A stretch of 64,000 bases of DNA from Cellulophaga baltica. Lineage in GTDB: Bacteria > Bacteroidota > Bacteroidia > Flavobacteriales > Flavobacteriaceae. Below the pieces are notes generated by a model. That model was not told where the DNA came from and did not search any database. It saw only the letters and a program-made list of their open reading frames with translations. The position numbers and the translations under genes are program-made. The stretch lies in NCBI RefSeq assembly GCF_018861125.1, contig NZ_JAHKQN010000024.1, forward strand, positions 25,177-89,176, read 5' to 3'. Numbering within the stretch: position 1 is the stretch's first letter; every line of letters begins with the position of its first letter. This document shows positions 55,601 to 63,991 of the stretch, in pieces.

Positions 55601-55836
55601 GTTGCCCACTTTTCTATTCGCAACAATTTATACCGAAACATATTCCCAATAAAATTGATTACAAAAAATACCATGATGGCCTCAAACCAGGTGGTATTAT
55701 AAATATAAATTCGGGCAGTATCTGTACTATACCAACTTTCAATAAAAGTACCTAAGCCCATGGCTATAGCAAAAACAATAAATAAAACAGACATTAATCG
55801 TGTAGAAAAGAAAAACTTTTTCAGAAGTGCTTTCAT
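52648..55836 (-). CDS. ccsBA: Fused cytochrome c biogenesis protein CcsBA (ResB-ResC)
   Basis: A 1062-residue inner-membrane heme exporter and cytochrome c synthase (System II). The N-terminal ResB part (about 1-440) has three early hydrophobic segments (residues 12-30, 48-62, 77-96) and a large periplasmic loop. A second hydrophobic segment lies near 432-450. A middle periplasmic region, rich in His/Asp (HSDDDGHDHNSG), separates it from the CcsA part (about 760-1055). That part carries the WWD heme motif WGRYWGWDPKETWALVS and flanking His residues (RWYISGHAPWSDAYESI, LIHVAVIVGSYG). The fusion is usual in Bacteroidota. First gene of ccsBA-bshB1; a minus-7 box lies upstream. Confidence 0.94.
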   Translation of the reverse strand: MKALLKKFFFSTRLMSVLFIVFAIAMGLGTFIESWYSTDTARIYIYNTTWFEAIMVFFVINFIGNMFRYKLLRIEKWATLILHLSWILIILGAFITRYISFEGMMPIREGESSNIFYSDKAFLNVNVEGEINGEKLRKPLEEDIIVTTEGIKSSLPWKMDFDGQPFTVSFVKFIEGAKEDLVADDNGNEYLKIVEAGDGERHDHYIESGEVTSIHNVLFSLNKPTDGAINILFENGEYHINSPFDGDFMRMADQFRGDLVKDSLQTLQLRSLYNTAGMQFVIPDPVIKGSYGIVQIPEEEVTENDRDAIVLDITSNGETVQKTVLGGKGSANFTDNFNVGGLDFSIRFGSKEYELPFSIKLNDFIAEKYPGTEKGFSSFMSKVTIEDERPFDYDIYMNHVLDHQGYRFFQANFDPDEKGTGLSVNHDFWGTWITYIGYFLLYIGLMGIMFFGKTRFKDLTASLDKLNEKKRKLLTVFALFLTLGFSVNAQEIHSDDDGHDHNSGPTEFQIDSILKSTTVSKEHAENFGKLVIQDDGGRMKPINTYSSELLRKLSFKAKYKDLNSDQVFLSMMLSPALWYNTEFIALDKKGQNDSIRKIIGIPSDQRYVKATDFFDEKGISKFDPFLENAFSTTNPNKFQTDIKDTYLRLGLLNRALGGEIIKVFPLLDDENNKWISPVEYRSGNYPVKDSLYGNFMKNALPFYLLTVKKAIKSGDYSEADKLLKAFKQNQRNNGAEVLPTETKINTEVFYNKADIFNKLYKYYALVGLIMFFLLIFQIFKDRKGLRIGIKSFKVIIWVLFVLHTAGLILRWYISGHAPWSDAYESILYVSWATMGIGLAFSTRSNLTIASTAFVASMLLWIAHGNWVDPAVANLQPVLDSYWLMIHVAVIVGSYGPLTVGMILGVVSLILILLTNEKNKKRMELNLKEITIVNELALTAGLVMLTIGNFLGGQWANESWGRYWGWDPKETWALVSIMVYAFVIHMRLVPGMRSRWLFNFMSVVAFASIMMTYFGVNFYLAGLHSYASGAQVITPTFVYYTVAGVFILGGFSFWKYKKYYSKK

Positions 55837-55865
55837 GGAGAATATACCCTTTGGAATTTGGTATG

Positions 55866-55873
55866 CAAAAATA
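55866..55873 (-). promoter_or_regulatory. Predicted minus-7 box of ccsBA-bshB1
   Basis: Read on the minus strand this is TATTTTTG, an exact TAnnTTTG match, giving a start near 55859 and a leader of about 22 bases. Confidence 0.5.
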
Positions 55874-56066
55874 CGGCCTTTTACCCCTATTTTAAAATCA
55901 ACATTATGAAAAAGACACTCTTATTTGTTAATTATTTCTTATTATTCAAAAATCTATATCCTATAAAAATTATCAATAGAATTAGTAATACTAAAAACAG
56001 AAACTAGATTTTTATTAAATCATTAAAAAAAACACCTTAGTTTTTTTAAAATTTGTAGTTTTGACT

Positions 56067-56831
56067 ATGGTTTCAATTGTACTTATCGGTACCGGGAATA
56101 TCGCTACCCATTTATATGATACTTTTCTTTTACACAAAGCAATAAATGTTGTGCAAGTTGTAGGCCGCAGCGAAAAATCACTCTCTTTTTTTGCTAAAAA
56201 AACAGAGACTTGTTTAATTGATGAAACCATAAAAACTGCTGCAATTTATGTTATTGCTGTTAGTGATGATGCTATTAATAGTGTTTCAAAAAAATTGCAA
56301 AACAAAAAAGGACTAGTAGTTCATACTTCTGGAAGTGTCCCACTTAGCAGTTTAACCTATAATAAAAATAGTGGTGTGTTTTACCCTTTACAAACATTTA
56401 CTAAAGGAAAAAAAATTGATTTTAAAAACATTCCTATTTGTATTGAAGCTTTACAAAAAGATGATTTTTTACTTATTGAAAAACTAGCAAAAATTATTTC
56501 AAACAAAGTATATACAATTTCAACTGAAGAAAGACAGCATTTACATGTTGCCGCTGTTTTTGTAAATAATTTCACAAATTATATGTTTACACTTGGTAAT
56601 GAAATTTGTGAAGAACATAAAGTCCCGTTTGATATTTTAAAGCCCTTGATCAATGAAACGGTGGAAAAAATAGCAGATTTAACTCCAAAAAACGCACAAA
56701 CAGGCCCTGCAAAACGCAATGATTTTGATACAATGCAAAGGCACATTGAGCAATTAAGATCTAAAGAAAAAAAGAAGATTTATAAATTATTAAGCGAATC
56801 TATTTTAGAAAAATATGGAAAAGAGTTATAA
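56067..56831 (+). CDS. Rossmann-fold / DUF2520 protein, F420-dependent-reductase-like
   Basis: A 254-residue cytoplasmic protein. The N-terminal NAD(P)-binding fold has IVLIGTGNIATHLY (GxGNIA) and the C-terminal helical half (about 125-250) is DUF2520. It contains EERQHLHVAAVFVNNFTNYMF and LTPKNAQTGPAKRNDFDTMQRH, which resemble the ketoacid-reductase-like dimerisation domain. The substrate is unknown. I chose ATG 56067 over an upstream TTG. The downstream kdsC-like gene begins inside its last codons (17-bp overlap), and this order with kdsC and maf is usual in the phylum. Confidence 0.85.
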   Translation: MVSIVLIGTGNIATHLYDTFLLHKAINVVQVVGRSEKSLSFFAKKTETCLIDETIKTAAIYVIAVSDDAINSVSKKLQNKKGLVVHTSGSVPLSSLTYNKNSGVFYPLQTFTKGKKIDFKNIPICIEALQKDDFLLIEKLAKIISNKVYTISTEERQHLHVAAVFVNNFTNYMFTLGNEICEEHKVPFDILKPLINETVEKIADLTPKNAQTGPAKRNDFDTMQRHIEQLRSKEKKKIYKLLSESILEKYGKEL

Positions 56832-57342
56832 AGAGTATTTAAGCAATATCACCACTTTTGTTTTTGATGTTGATGGTGTTTTTACTGATGGTAGTGTTTT
56901 AGTGATGACTAATGGAGATTTATTACGTAAAATGAACGTAAAGGATGGTTATGCACTAAAAACAGCTTTACTGAAAGATTATAATGTTTGTATTATATCT
57001 GGTGGCACTAACGAAGGTGTTCGCACTCGTTTAAAAGCTCTAGGAGTAACTGACATTTACTTAGGTGCGCATAATAAAATAGACCAATTAAACGACTATT
57101 TTGAAGGAAAAAAAATAAATCCTGAAAATGTATTATATATGGGTGACGATTTACCTGATATACCACCAATGCAAATGATTGGTTTACCAACATGCCCACA
57201 AGATGCTGTGCAAGAAGTAAAGAGTGTTAGTAAGTACATTTCACACAAAAAAGGTGGCAAAGGTTGTGTACGTGATGTTATTGAGCAAGTTTTAAAGGTT
57301 CAAAATGATTGGTATGATAATTTTGATGCTAAAAATGCTTAA
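56815..57342 (+). CDS. kdsC: KdsC-type HAD phosphatase (KDO-8-phosphate phosphatase)
   Basis: A 175-residue HAD-superfamily phosphatase making KDO for lipopolysaccharide. The nucleophile motif is FVFDVDGVFTDG, with D18 and D20. Motif II is ISGG. GDDLPDIPPM is motif III/IV, typical of the C0 KdsC-like group, which lacks a cap and works as a tetramer. The ATG at 56815 overlaps the DUF2520 gene by 17 bp, so translation is probably coupled. It lies 3 bp before maf. Confidence 0.9.
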   Translation: MEKSYKEYLSNITTFVFDVDGVFTDGSVLVMTNGDLLRKMNVKDGYALKTALLKDYNVCIISGGTNEGVRTRLKALGVTDIYLGAHNKIDQLNDYFEGKKINPENVLYMGDDLPDIPPMQMIGLPTCPQDAVQEVKSVSKYISHKKGGKGCVRDVIEQVLKVQNDWYDNFDAKNA

Positions 57343-57345
57343 TTT

Positions 57346-57933
57346 ATGTGGATAGATAAATTAAAGAATTTAAATATTATTCTAGCCTCGGGTTCACCTA
57401 GAAGAAAACAATTTTTTGAAGATTTAGATATTCCTGTTACTATTGATGTTAGACCAGTTGATGAAGTTTACCCAGAGCATTTAATAGCTAGTGAAATATC
57501 TGATTATTTAGCAGTTTTAAAAGCTTCGAAATTTAAAGAAAATATTGATAGTAATGCTGTTGTTATTACCTCTGACACAGTTGTATGGCACAAAAATGAA
57601 TCTTTAGCAAAGCCTTCAGACGCTGCTGAAGCATATAGTATGCTTAAAAAAATATCTAACGATTCACATGAAGTGATTACATCTGTCTGTTTTACATCGA
57701 AAGAAAAACAAGAAATATTAAACAGTACAACTTGGGTGAAGTTTAAAGCACTTACTGATGATGAAATTTGGCATTATATTAATAATTACAAACCTTTTGA
57801 TAAAGCAGGTAGTTACGGTATTCAAGAATGGATAGGACTTATTGGTATTGAAGAAATTAAAGGTTCTTACGCAAATGTAGTTGGTTTACCTACACATATA
57901 GTTTACAAAACGTTAATGAGTATGGCTGACTAG
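57346..57933 (+). CDS. maf: Maf-like nucleotide pyrophosphatase
   Basis: A 195-residue cytoplasmic house-cleaning NTP pyrophosphatase. The N-terminal IILASGSPRRKQFFEDL (substrate loop S-x-R-R) and ITSDTVVWHKNESLAKPSD (catalytic Asp) match the family; GSYGIQEWIG and GSYANVVGLPTH are the later motifs. The E-W pair in GIQEWIG is shared with dTTP/UTP-preferring members. Last gene of the DUF2520-kdsC-maf run. The next gene begins 38 bp later. Confidence 0.93.
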   Translation: MWIDKLKNLNIILASGSPRRKQFFEDLDIPVTIDVRPVDEVYPEHLIASEISDYLAVLKASKFKENIDSNAVVITSDTVVWHKNESLAKPSDAAEAYSMLKKISNDSHEVITSVCFTSKEKQEILNSTTWVKFKALTDDEIWHYINNYKPFDKAGSYGIQEWIGLIGIEEIKGSYANVVGLPTHIVYKTLMSMAD

Positions 57934-57971
57934 TTAATTTGCTTTATCTTTAAAAGTAAAAAAGTTGCCCT

Positions 57972-58925
57972 ATGAAAAAAGTTACTAAAATTGAGCAGTT
58001 AATTATTGCCTCAATATTAATCATTACAATTTTTGTTTCTTGTAAAACAAATGACAAAAGTGAAGACAAATCAATTGCTAAAAGCGAAATAAACGAACCT
58101 AAACCTGAGAAAAAAGAACTTTCTTCTGAATTTAAAGAGTATTGGTATTCTGGTAATGCAGAAATAACTTCTTACAATTTAAAACAAGCTCGCTATGGTC
58201 AATTTAGACCAGGAAGCACCGTATTGATTTATGTAACCGAGCCTTTTTTGGCTGGCAAGCAGGTAAAAGCAGACGGTGTTAACCCTGATAATATTCCTGT
58301 TTTAAAATTAAACAGTGTAAAAAACTATATAACAGGCATATACCCTTACTCACTAATGACGAGTAGCTTTTACCCTGTTCATGATGATACTCATTCAGTA
58401 AAATTATCTTTTTCTGCTCAAGAATGGTGTGGTCATATTTTTGCACAACTAAATAATAGGGAGAAATTTGAAATACAATCCAACTCTTATTTTGAGAGTG
58501 AAGCCGATCAGAAGTTTTCTCTTGAGAAAACTCACTTAGAGAATGAACTTTGGAATAAAATAAGAATAGACCCTAGCAACTTACCAACTGGTGATGTAAG
58601 CATTATTCCTTCTTTAGAGTTTTTAAGACAAACTCATAAAGAGCTAAAAGCATACAAGGCAACTATAAAAATAGAAAATAAAAATAAAACTATTCAAACG
58701 TACACACTTGAATATCCTGAGCTAGAAAGAACTTTAGCTATTGATTTTACAACTGCTTTTCCTCATACAATTGAAGGCTGGAGAGAAACCTATCCAAGTG
58801 GACATCATGGCTCAAAAGCAGAATTAATGACAACAACTGCAGAAAAAAATAAATCAATTAAAACGCCATATTGGAAACAAAATACAAATAGTGACTTATT
58901 TTTGCGCGATAGTTTAGGATTGTAG
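57972..58925 (+). CDS. Conserved lipoprotein of unknown function
   Basis: A 317-residue predicted lipoprotein (signal ending in FVSC, cysteine about residue 25) followed by a Lys/Glu/Ser-rich linker of about 30 residues. The body begins EFKEYWYSGNAEITSYNLKQARYGQ and contains SAQEWCGHIFAQLNN and the C-terminal TAFPHTIEGWRETYPSGHHG. I recognise the protein as a widespread flavobacterial type but know no function. The GHHG stretch and WCGH could bind a metal (inference). It follows maf and precedes an MscS channel by 4 bp, suggesting one transcription unit. Confidence 0.7.
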   Translation: MKKVTKIEQLIIASILIITIFVSCKTNDKSEDKSIAKSEINEPKPEKKELSSEFKEYWYSGNAEITSYNLKQARYGQFRPGSTVLIYVTEPFLAGKQVKADGVNPDNIPVLKLNSVKNYITGIYPYSLMTSSFYPVHDDTHSVKLSFSAQEWCGHIFAQLNNREKFEIQSNSYFESEADQKFSLEKTHLENELWNKIRIDPSNLPTGDVSIIPSLEFLRQTHKELKAYKATIKIENKNKTIQTYTLEYPELERTLAIDFTTAFPHTIEGWRETYPSGHHGSKAELMTTTAEKNKSIKTPYWKQNTNSDLFLRDSLGL

Positions 58926-58929
58926 CAAT

Positions 58930-59472
58930 ATGACAGATTTTTTTTTAAAACACCATCAAGAGTTATTAAGATCACTAATTACTTTATTAGTCGTAATAAT
59001 TTTAAAATTCATTTTAACTAAAGCTGTTAAAAAAGTTAGTAAAATTGGTGACTTCAATAAAGTTAGAACAAACCTAATAATTAAGTACATAACTATTGCT
59101 CTTACCATTATAGCTATAGGGGTTTTGACTTTAATTTGGAGTGTAAACTTTAGAGATTTAGGCGCACTATTAGCTTCTATATTTGCGGTAATTGGTGTTG
59201 CTCTGTTCGCTCAATGGTCTATTTTAAGCAATATTACTGCTGGTGTTATTATATTTTTCTCGTACCCTTTTAAGATTGGAAATACCATTAGAATTTTTGA
59301 TAAAGAAATTAATGGATCAGATGGCCATTCTGAAGAAACTTATATTATTGAAGATATTAGAGCATTTCACCTGCATTTACGCCGTAAAAATGGTGAAATA
59401 CTAACCTACCCTAACAACTTAGTACTTCAAAAAGGTATTGCCTTAGTAACAACCTATAATGATAATATTTAG
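58930..59472 (+). CDS. Small-conductance mechanosensitive channel (MscS family)
   Basis: A 180-residue membrane channel subunit, shorter than E. coli MscS (286) because the C-terminal cytoplasmic cage is reduced. Three hydrophobic segments lie at about residues 12-30, 50-70 and 75-95. The third leads into the family core FAQWSILSNITAGVIIFFSYPFKIGNTIRI, matching the pore-lining helix and the start of the beta domain. It presumably releases solutes on osmotic downshift. The gene is 4 bp after the unknown lipoprotein. Confidence 0.9.
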   Translation: MTDFFLKHHQELLRSLITLLVVIILKFILTKAVKKVSKIGDFNKVRTNLIIKYITIALTIIAIGVLTLIWSVNFRDLGALLASIFAVIGVALFAQWSILSNITAGVIIFFSYPFKIGNTIRIFDKEINGSDGHSEETYIIEDIRAFHLHLRRKNGEILTYPNNLVLQKGIALVTTYNDNI

Positions 59473-59559
59473 TAATTACTTACTAAAAACAATAAATAAA
59501 TGTAAATTTAGGTTTGTTAAAGAATATTTAAACTAGCACATAACTTTTCTTTATCTATC

Positions 59560-59567
59560 TATATTTG
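59560..59567 (+). promoter_or_regulatory. Predicted minus-7 box of the PIG-L/SSS unit
   Basis: TATATTTG, an exact TAnnTTTG match; the predicted start is near 59574, about 17 bases before the ATG of the PIG-L gene. Confidence 0.6.
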
Positions 59568-59590
59568 AATACCAATCTAAACAAAAAAAT

Positions 59591-62113
59591 ATGAACCTAA
59601 ATTTAAGGTTGTTTTTTGCTGTAGCATTATTAGCTAATTTTTGTAATGCTCAAGCGCCAAAAAAAAATAGTTCCTCTGAAATTTATTTGGCAATTCAAAA
59701 GCTCAACTTTTTAGGTAAAGCGCTATATGTAGCCGCCCATCCTGATGATGAAAACACACGGTTTATTTCATATTTATCAAATAATTTAAAAGCTGAAACA
59801 GCTTACCTATCATTGACAAGAGGAGATGGTGGTCAAAATTTAATTGGCACAGAATTGTCAGAATATTTAGGTGTTTTACGTACACAAGAATTATTAGCCG
59901 CTAGGCGTGTTGATGGTGGACAACAGTTTTTTTCACGTGCAAAAGATTTTGGTTTTTCTAAACACCCAAAAGAGACTTTAAAAATATGGGATAAAGATAT
60001 TGTTTTAAGTGATGTGGTATGGGTTATTAGAACCTTTAAACCCGATGTAATTATTAACAGGTTTGACCATAGAACTCCCGGTACAACCCACGGTCATCAT
60101 ACAACATCTGCTATGTTAAGTTTTGAAGCTTTTGATTTAACTAATGACCCCAATGCTTACCCTGATCAATTAACAAAAACTACATTATGGCAACCAAAAA
60201 GATTATTTTATAATACATCATCTTGGTTTTATCGTAATAAAGAAAAATTTGATAAAACAAACTTATTAAGTGTTGACACGGGTGTATTTTACCCTAATTT
60301 AGGTTTATCAAACAATGAAATTGCTGATTTAGCAAGAAGTCAACATTTATGTCAAGGATTTGGAAGACTTACTTCTCGCGGTTCAGAAACTGAATATATT
60401 GAATTTTTAAAAGGTGATTTCCCAAAAGATGAATCAAACATATTTGATGGCATAAACACAAGTTGGTCTAGGATTGAAGGTGGTGATGAAATTGGAGAAA
60501 TTTTGTATGACATTGAAAACAATTTTAATTTTCAAGACCCTTCAATACATTTACCAAAGCTAATAGAAGCATATAAATTATTACAAAAAAGTACTGATTT
60601 AGACTGGAAAGAAGAAAAATCAGAAGAACTATTAGCAATTATTGAAGCTGTAACTGGACTGTACTTAGAAGCTACTGCAGCAACCGCTACTTCATACCCT
60701 GGAGAAACTTTAAAAGTAACTATTGAAGCTATCAATAGAAGTAATGCTCAAATAACTTTAAATGCAATTGCAATTTCAGAAGGAGACATTAATATTTACA
60801 ATGAAAAATTAATCAATAATAAAAAACTAAACTTTGAAATTGACTTAAAAATTAACGAAGAGCAAGCTTATTCAAACCCATATTGGCTAAATGAAAAAAG
60901 CACACTCGGGCTTTACACGGTTAATAATCAAAATTTAATAGGTAAACCAGAAACTCCTACTACTTTTAATGCTATTTTTAAACTAGATATTAATGGTGAG
61001 CTCATTTCTATTACTAAACCAGTTGTTTACAGATACTCTAAACCTGATAAGGGTGAATTATACCAACCCTTTGTAGTGCTACCAAAAGCTACTGCTACAA
61101 TAGCTGATAAAGTTTTAATTTTTACTGACGGAACTAAAAAAACAATTTCAGTAGTTGTAAAAGCTCATAAAGATAACTCTATAGGTAATGTTACTTTAAA
61201 CCATAGTGATGGTTGGCAAATAGAAACAGAAACAAAACCTTTCAATATATTAAAAAAAGGTGATGCTCAAACAATTGAATTTATTGTAACACCACCAAAT
61301 ATTGAAAATGAAGGATTTATTTATCCAAATATCAGTATTGATGGAAAAGATATATCAAAGCAACTTACGGTAATAGACTATGATCATATTCCGCAACAAT
61401 CTGTTTTAATGCCTTCACAAACGAAAGTTGTACGTTTAGCGATCAAAAAAGCAGGTCAAAATATTGGCTATGTTGTTGGTGCTGGTGATAAAGTACCAGA
61501 AAGTTTGAAACAAATAGGATATACGGTTCACATTATAGATCCTACTACAATTACAACAGCGTCTTTACATAAATATGATGCTATTGTTATGGGAATTCGT
61601 GCCTATAACGTGTTACCAGAACTAAAATTCAAACAAAAAAATCTTTTAGAGTATGTTGAAGATGGTGGTACGTTAATTGTGCAATACAATACCGCAGGTA
61701 GATGGAACAGTCAGTTTGAAAACATTGCTCCTTATAGCTTAAAATTATCAAGAGATAGAGTTACTGATGAAAATGCAGAAGTGAAAATTCTTAAAAAGAA
61801 TAGCTCATTATTAAACTACCCTAATAAAATTACTGCTAGAGATTTTGATGGTTGGGTACAAGAACGTGGTTTGTATTTCCCAAGTGAATGGTCTAATGAG
61901 TTCACCCCTATTTTAGGAATGCATGATGAAGATGAAACAGAAAAAAAAGGAAGTTTGTTAATCGCTAAGTCAGGAAAAGGTTATTACATTTATTCTGGTT
62001 TAAGCTTTTTTAGAGAATTACCAGCAGGTATTACTGGTGCTTACAAGCTATTTGCAAATATGCTTTCTGTAGGAAAAGATACAATTGAAAATGAAGAGAC
62101 AATTAAAAAATAA
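59591..62113 (+). CDS. Secreted PIG-L-family deacetylase with C-terminal GATase-like domain
   Basis: An 840-residue exported protein with a signal peptide ending NFCNAQ. The N-terminal PIG-L/LmbE deacetylase (about 40-300) has the zinc motif AAHPDDENTRF, SLTRGDGGQNLIGTEL, and the metal-binding FDHRTPGTTHGHHTT. A middle beta region (about 360-620) resembles bacterial Ig or NPCBM-type modules. The C-terminal part (about 625-835) resembles a class-I glutamine-amidotransferase-like (ThuA-type) fold, IGYVVGAGDKVPESLKQIGY and YDAIVMGIRAYNV, without an obvious nucleophile Cys. It probably removes N-acetyl groups from an amino-sugar compound in the periplasm. A sodium symporter follows. Confidence 0.85.
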   Translation: MNLNLRLFFAVALLANFCNAQAPKKNSSSEIYLAIQKLNFLGKALYVAAHPDDENTRFISYLSNNLKAETAYLSLTRGDGGQNLIGTELSEYLGVLRTQELLAARRVDGGQQFFSRAKDFGFSKHPKETLKIWDKDIVLSDVVWVIRTFKPDVIINRFDHRTPGTTHGHHTTSAMLSFEAFDLTNDPNAYPDQLTKTTLWQPKRLFYNTSSWFYRNKEKFDKTNLLSVDTGVFYPNLGLSNNEIADLARSQHLCQGFGRLTSRGSETEYIEFLKGDFPKDESNIFDGINTSWSRIEGGDEIGEILYDIENNFNFQDPSIHLPKLIEAYKLLQKSTDLDWKEEKSEELLAIIEAVTGLYLEATAATATSYPGETLKVTIEAINRSNAQITLNAIAISEGDINIYNEKLINNKKLNFEIDLKINEEQAYSNPYWLNEKSTLGLYTVNNQNLIGKPETPTTFNAIFKLDINGELISITKPVVYRYSKPDKGELYQPFVVLPKATATIADKVLIFTDGTKKTISVVVKAHKDNSIGNVTLNHSDGWQIETETKPFNILKKGDAQTIEFIVTPPNIENEGFIYPNISIDGKDISKQLTVIDYDHIPQQSVLMPSQTKVVRLAIKKAGQNIGYVVGAGDKVPESLKQIGYTVHIIDPTTITTASLHKYDAIVMGIRAYNVLPELKFKQKNLLEYVEDGGTLIVQYNTAGRWNSQFENIAPYSLKLSRDRVTDENAEVKILKKNSSLLNYPNKITARDFDGWVQERGLYFPSEWSNEFTPILGMHDEDETEKKGSLLIAKSGKGYYIYSGLSFFRELPAGITGAYKLFANMLSVGKDTIENEETIKK

Positions 62114-62115
62114 CA

Positions 62116-62217
62116 ATGCAAGAGAAATTTAATTGGAAAAAAGAGTACTCTTTGGTACTACTTTTAAATATTATTTATGTTATTATTTTTTACTTTATAA
62201 TGACGGGGAACAGATAA
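62116..62217 (+). CDS. 33-residue single-pass membrane protein
   Basis: A 33-codon ATG frame with a stop at 62215-62217, placed 2 bp after the PIG-L stop and one base before the symporter ATG. The peptide has a charged N-terminus (MQEKFNWKKEYS), one hydrophobic helix of about 18 residues (LVLLLNIIYVIIFYFIM) and a short TGNR tail. The positive N-terminal segment suggests it stays cytoplasmic. Its exact packing between two larger genes, leaving no unused space, favours a real gene. It may be a small subunit of the SSS transporter (inference). Confidence 0.72.
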   Translation: MQEKFNWKKEYSLVLLLNIIYVIIFYFIMTGNR

Positions 62218-62218
62218 T

Positions 62219-63958
62219 ATGGAAGCACTTGATTGGAGTATCTTGGTTGGTACATTAGCATTTATTGTAGGTTACGGAGTTTGGAAAACTAAAGGAAGTA
62301 AAAATGTAAAAGATTATGTCTTAGGAGGTAATGAAGCTAATTGGACCACCATTGGTCTATCGGTAATGGCAACACAGGCTAGCGCCATTACATTTCTATC
62401 AACTCCAGGCCAAGCTTTTCATGACGGTATGGGTTTTGTTCAGTTTTATTTTGGACTACCAATTGCAATGATTATAATTTGCATTGTATTTGTGCCATTG
62501 TACCATAAATTAAAAGTATATACAGCCTATGAATTTTTAGAAAATAGATTTGATGTTAAAACAAGAACATTAGCTGCAATTCTATTTTTAATTCAACGAG
62601 GCTTAGCTGCCGGAATTACAATTTATGCTCCTTCAATAATACTTTCAGCAGTACTTGGTTGGCACTTACTAACCTTAAATATTATCATTGGAACAATTGT
62701 AACAATTTATACAGTTTCTGGTGGTACAAAAGCAGTAAGTGTTACCCAAAAACAGCAGATGTTTATTATTATGCTGGGTATGTTTATCACTTTCTTTTTC
62801 ATATTAGGTTATTTACCTGAAGATATAACGTTTAGTAAGGCATTGAAAGTAGCGGGAGCCAGTGGTAAATTAGACATTCTCGATTTCAGTTTTGACACAT
62901 CAACACGTTACACATTTTGGAATGGTATAACCGGTGGACTTTTTCTATTTCTTGCCTATTTTGGTACTGATCAAAGTCAAGTGCAACGTTATTTATCTGG
63001 TAAATCTGTAAGAGAAAGTCAATTAGGTTTAATATTCAATGGTATATTTAAAATACCAATGCAATTTTTTATTCTACTTTTAGGAGTACTTGTTTTTGTT
63101 TTTTATCAATACAATACTTCTCCTTTAAATTTTAATCCTGCAGCAACTGCAGCAGTACATAATTCAAAATATTCAAAAGATTATAAACAATTAGAAAATT
63201 ACCATGATGCTTTGATTATTGAAAAGAAAATAGCACAAGATAAATTTTCTACAGCATTAGATATTAAAGAATATGATGCAACTATTGAAGCTAAAAAGAA
63301 TATTATAGCTGTAAACAATAAAGAAAAACAAAACAGAGAATTAGCTAAAACAATCATTAAACAAGCTGATAGCACTGTTGAAACAAATGATAAAGACTAT
63401 GTTTTTATACATTTTATATTAAACTATTTACCAAAGGGATTAATTGGTCTACTACTGGCCGTAATTTTATCTGCGGCAATGTCATCAACAGCTTCAGAAC
63501 TTAACGCATTAGGAACTATTACAGCTTTAGATATTTTTAAAAGACATACCGAAAAAACAAATAAAAAACCACAAGAATACTATGTAAATGCATCAAAATG
63601 GTTTACTTTAATTTGGGGAATTATAGCCATATTAATTGCTTGTGTAACACATTTATTTGACAATTTAATTCAATTAGTAAATATTATTGGTTCTATATTT
63701 TACGGAAATGTTTTAGGTATTTTTCTATTGGCTTTCTTTTTTAAATATATAAAAGGGAATGCCGTTTTTATTGGCGCAATAATTACCCAAATATTCATAT
63801 TTGTAATTTACTACACCTTAATTTACATATACCCTGCAGGACAAGAAAAACTTGGATATTTATTACTTAACCTAATTGGCTGTATATTAGTTATAGCGAT
63901 TTCATTCTTTTTACAATTATTTGATAACTTACTAAAAAATCCAAAAGTTGAAGCATAA
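62219..63958 (+). CDS. Sodium:solute symporter (SSS family)
   Basis: A 579-residue inner-membrane sodium-coupled transporter with about 13 hydrophobic segments. NVKDYVLGGNEANWTTIGLSVMATQASAITFLSTPGQAF is the SSS N-terminal signature, and FLAYFGTDQSQVQRYLSGKS is the second family motif. An 80-residue charged cytoplasmic or periplasmic loop (about 305-390) is longer than usual. The substrate cannot be read. Its partnership with a secreted PIG-L deacetylase suggests an amino-sugar or its derivative (inference). It ends just before a strong terminator. Confidence 0.92.
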   Translation: MEALDWSILVGTLAFIVGYGVWKTKGSKNVKDYVLGGNEANWTTIGLSVMATQASAITFLSTPGQAFHDGMGFVQFYFGLPIAMIIICIVFVPLYHKLKVYTAYEFLENRFDVKTRTLAAILFLIQRGLAAGITIYAPSIILSAVLGWHLLTLNIIIGTIVTIYTVSGGTKAVSVTQKQQMFIIMLGMFITFFFILGYLPEDITFSKALKVAGASGKLDILDFSFDTSTRYTFWNGITGGLFLFLAYFGTDQSQVQRYLSGKSVRESQLGLIFNGIFKIPMQFFILLLGVLVFVFYQYNTSPLNFNPAATAAVHNSKYSKDYKQLENYHDALIIEKKIAQDKFSTALDIKEYDATIEAKKNIIAVNNKEKQNRELAKTIIKQADSTVETNDKDYVFIHFILNYLPKGLIGLLLAVILSAAMSSTASELNALGTITALDIFKRHTEKTNKKPQEYYVNASKWFTLIWGIIAILIACVTHLFDNLIQLVNIIGSIFYGNVLGIFLLAFFFKYIKGNAVFIGAIITQIFIFVIYYTLIYIYPAGQEKLGYLLLNLIGCILVIAISFFLQLFDNLLKNPKVEA

Positions 63959-63960
63959 AA

Positions 63961-63991
63961 AAAGCTCCATATTTTAAAAATATGGAGCTTT
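63961..63991 (+). terminator. Terminator of the PIG-L/SSS unit
   Basis: A perfect 14-bp stem (AAAGCTCCATATTT / AAATATGGAGCTTT) with a 3-base loop, 2 bp after the symporter stop. It closes the transcription unit that starts at 59560. Confidence 0.88.

Noticed and set aside
56056-56063. TAGTTTTG box just before the DUF2520 gene
   Set aside because: It is an exact minus-7 match, but the predicted start would fall at or after the ATG at 56067, leaving no leader. It is likely chance in AT-rich DNA.
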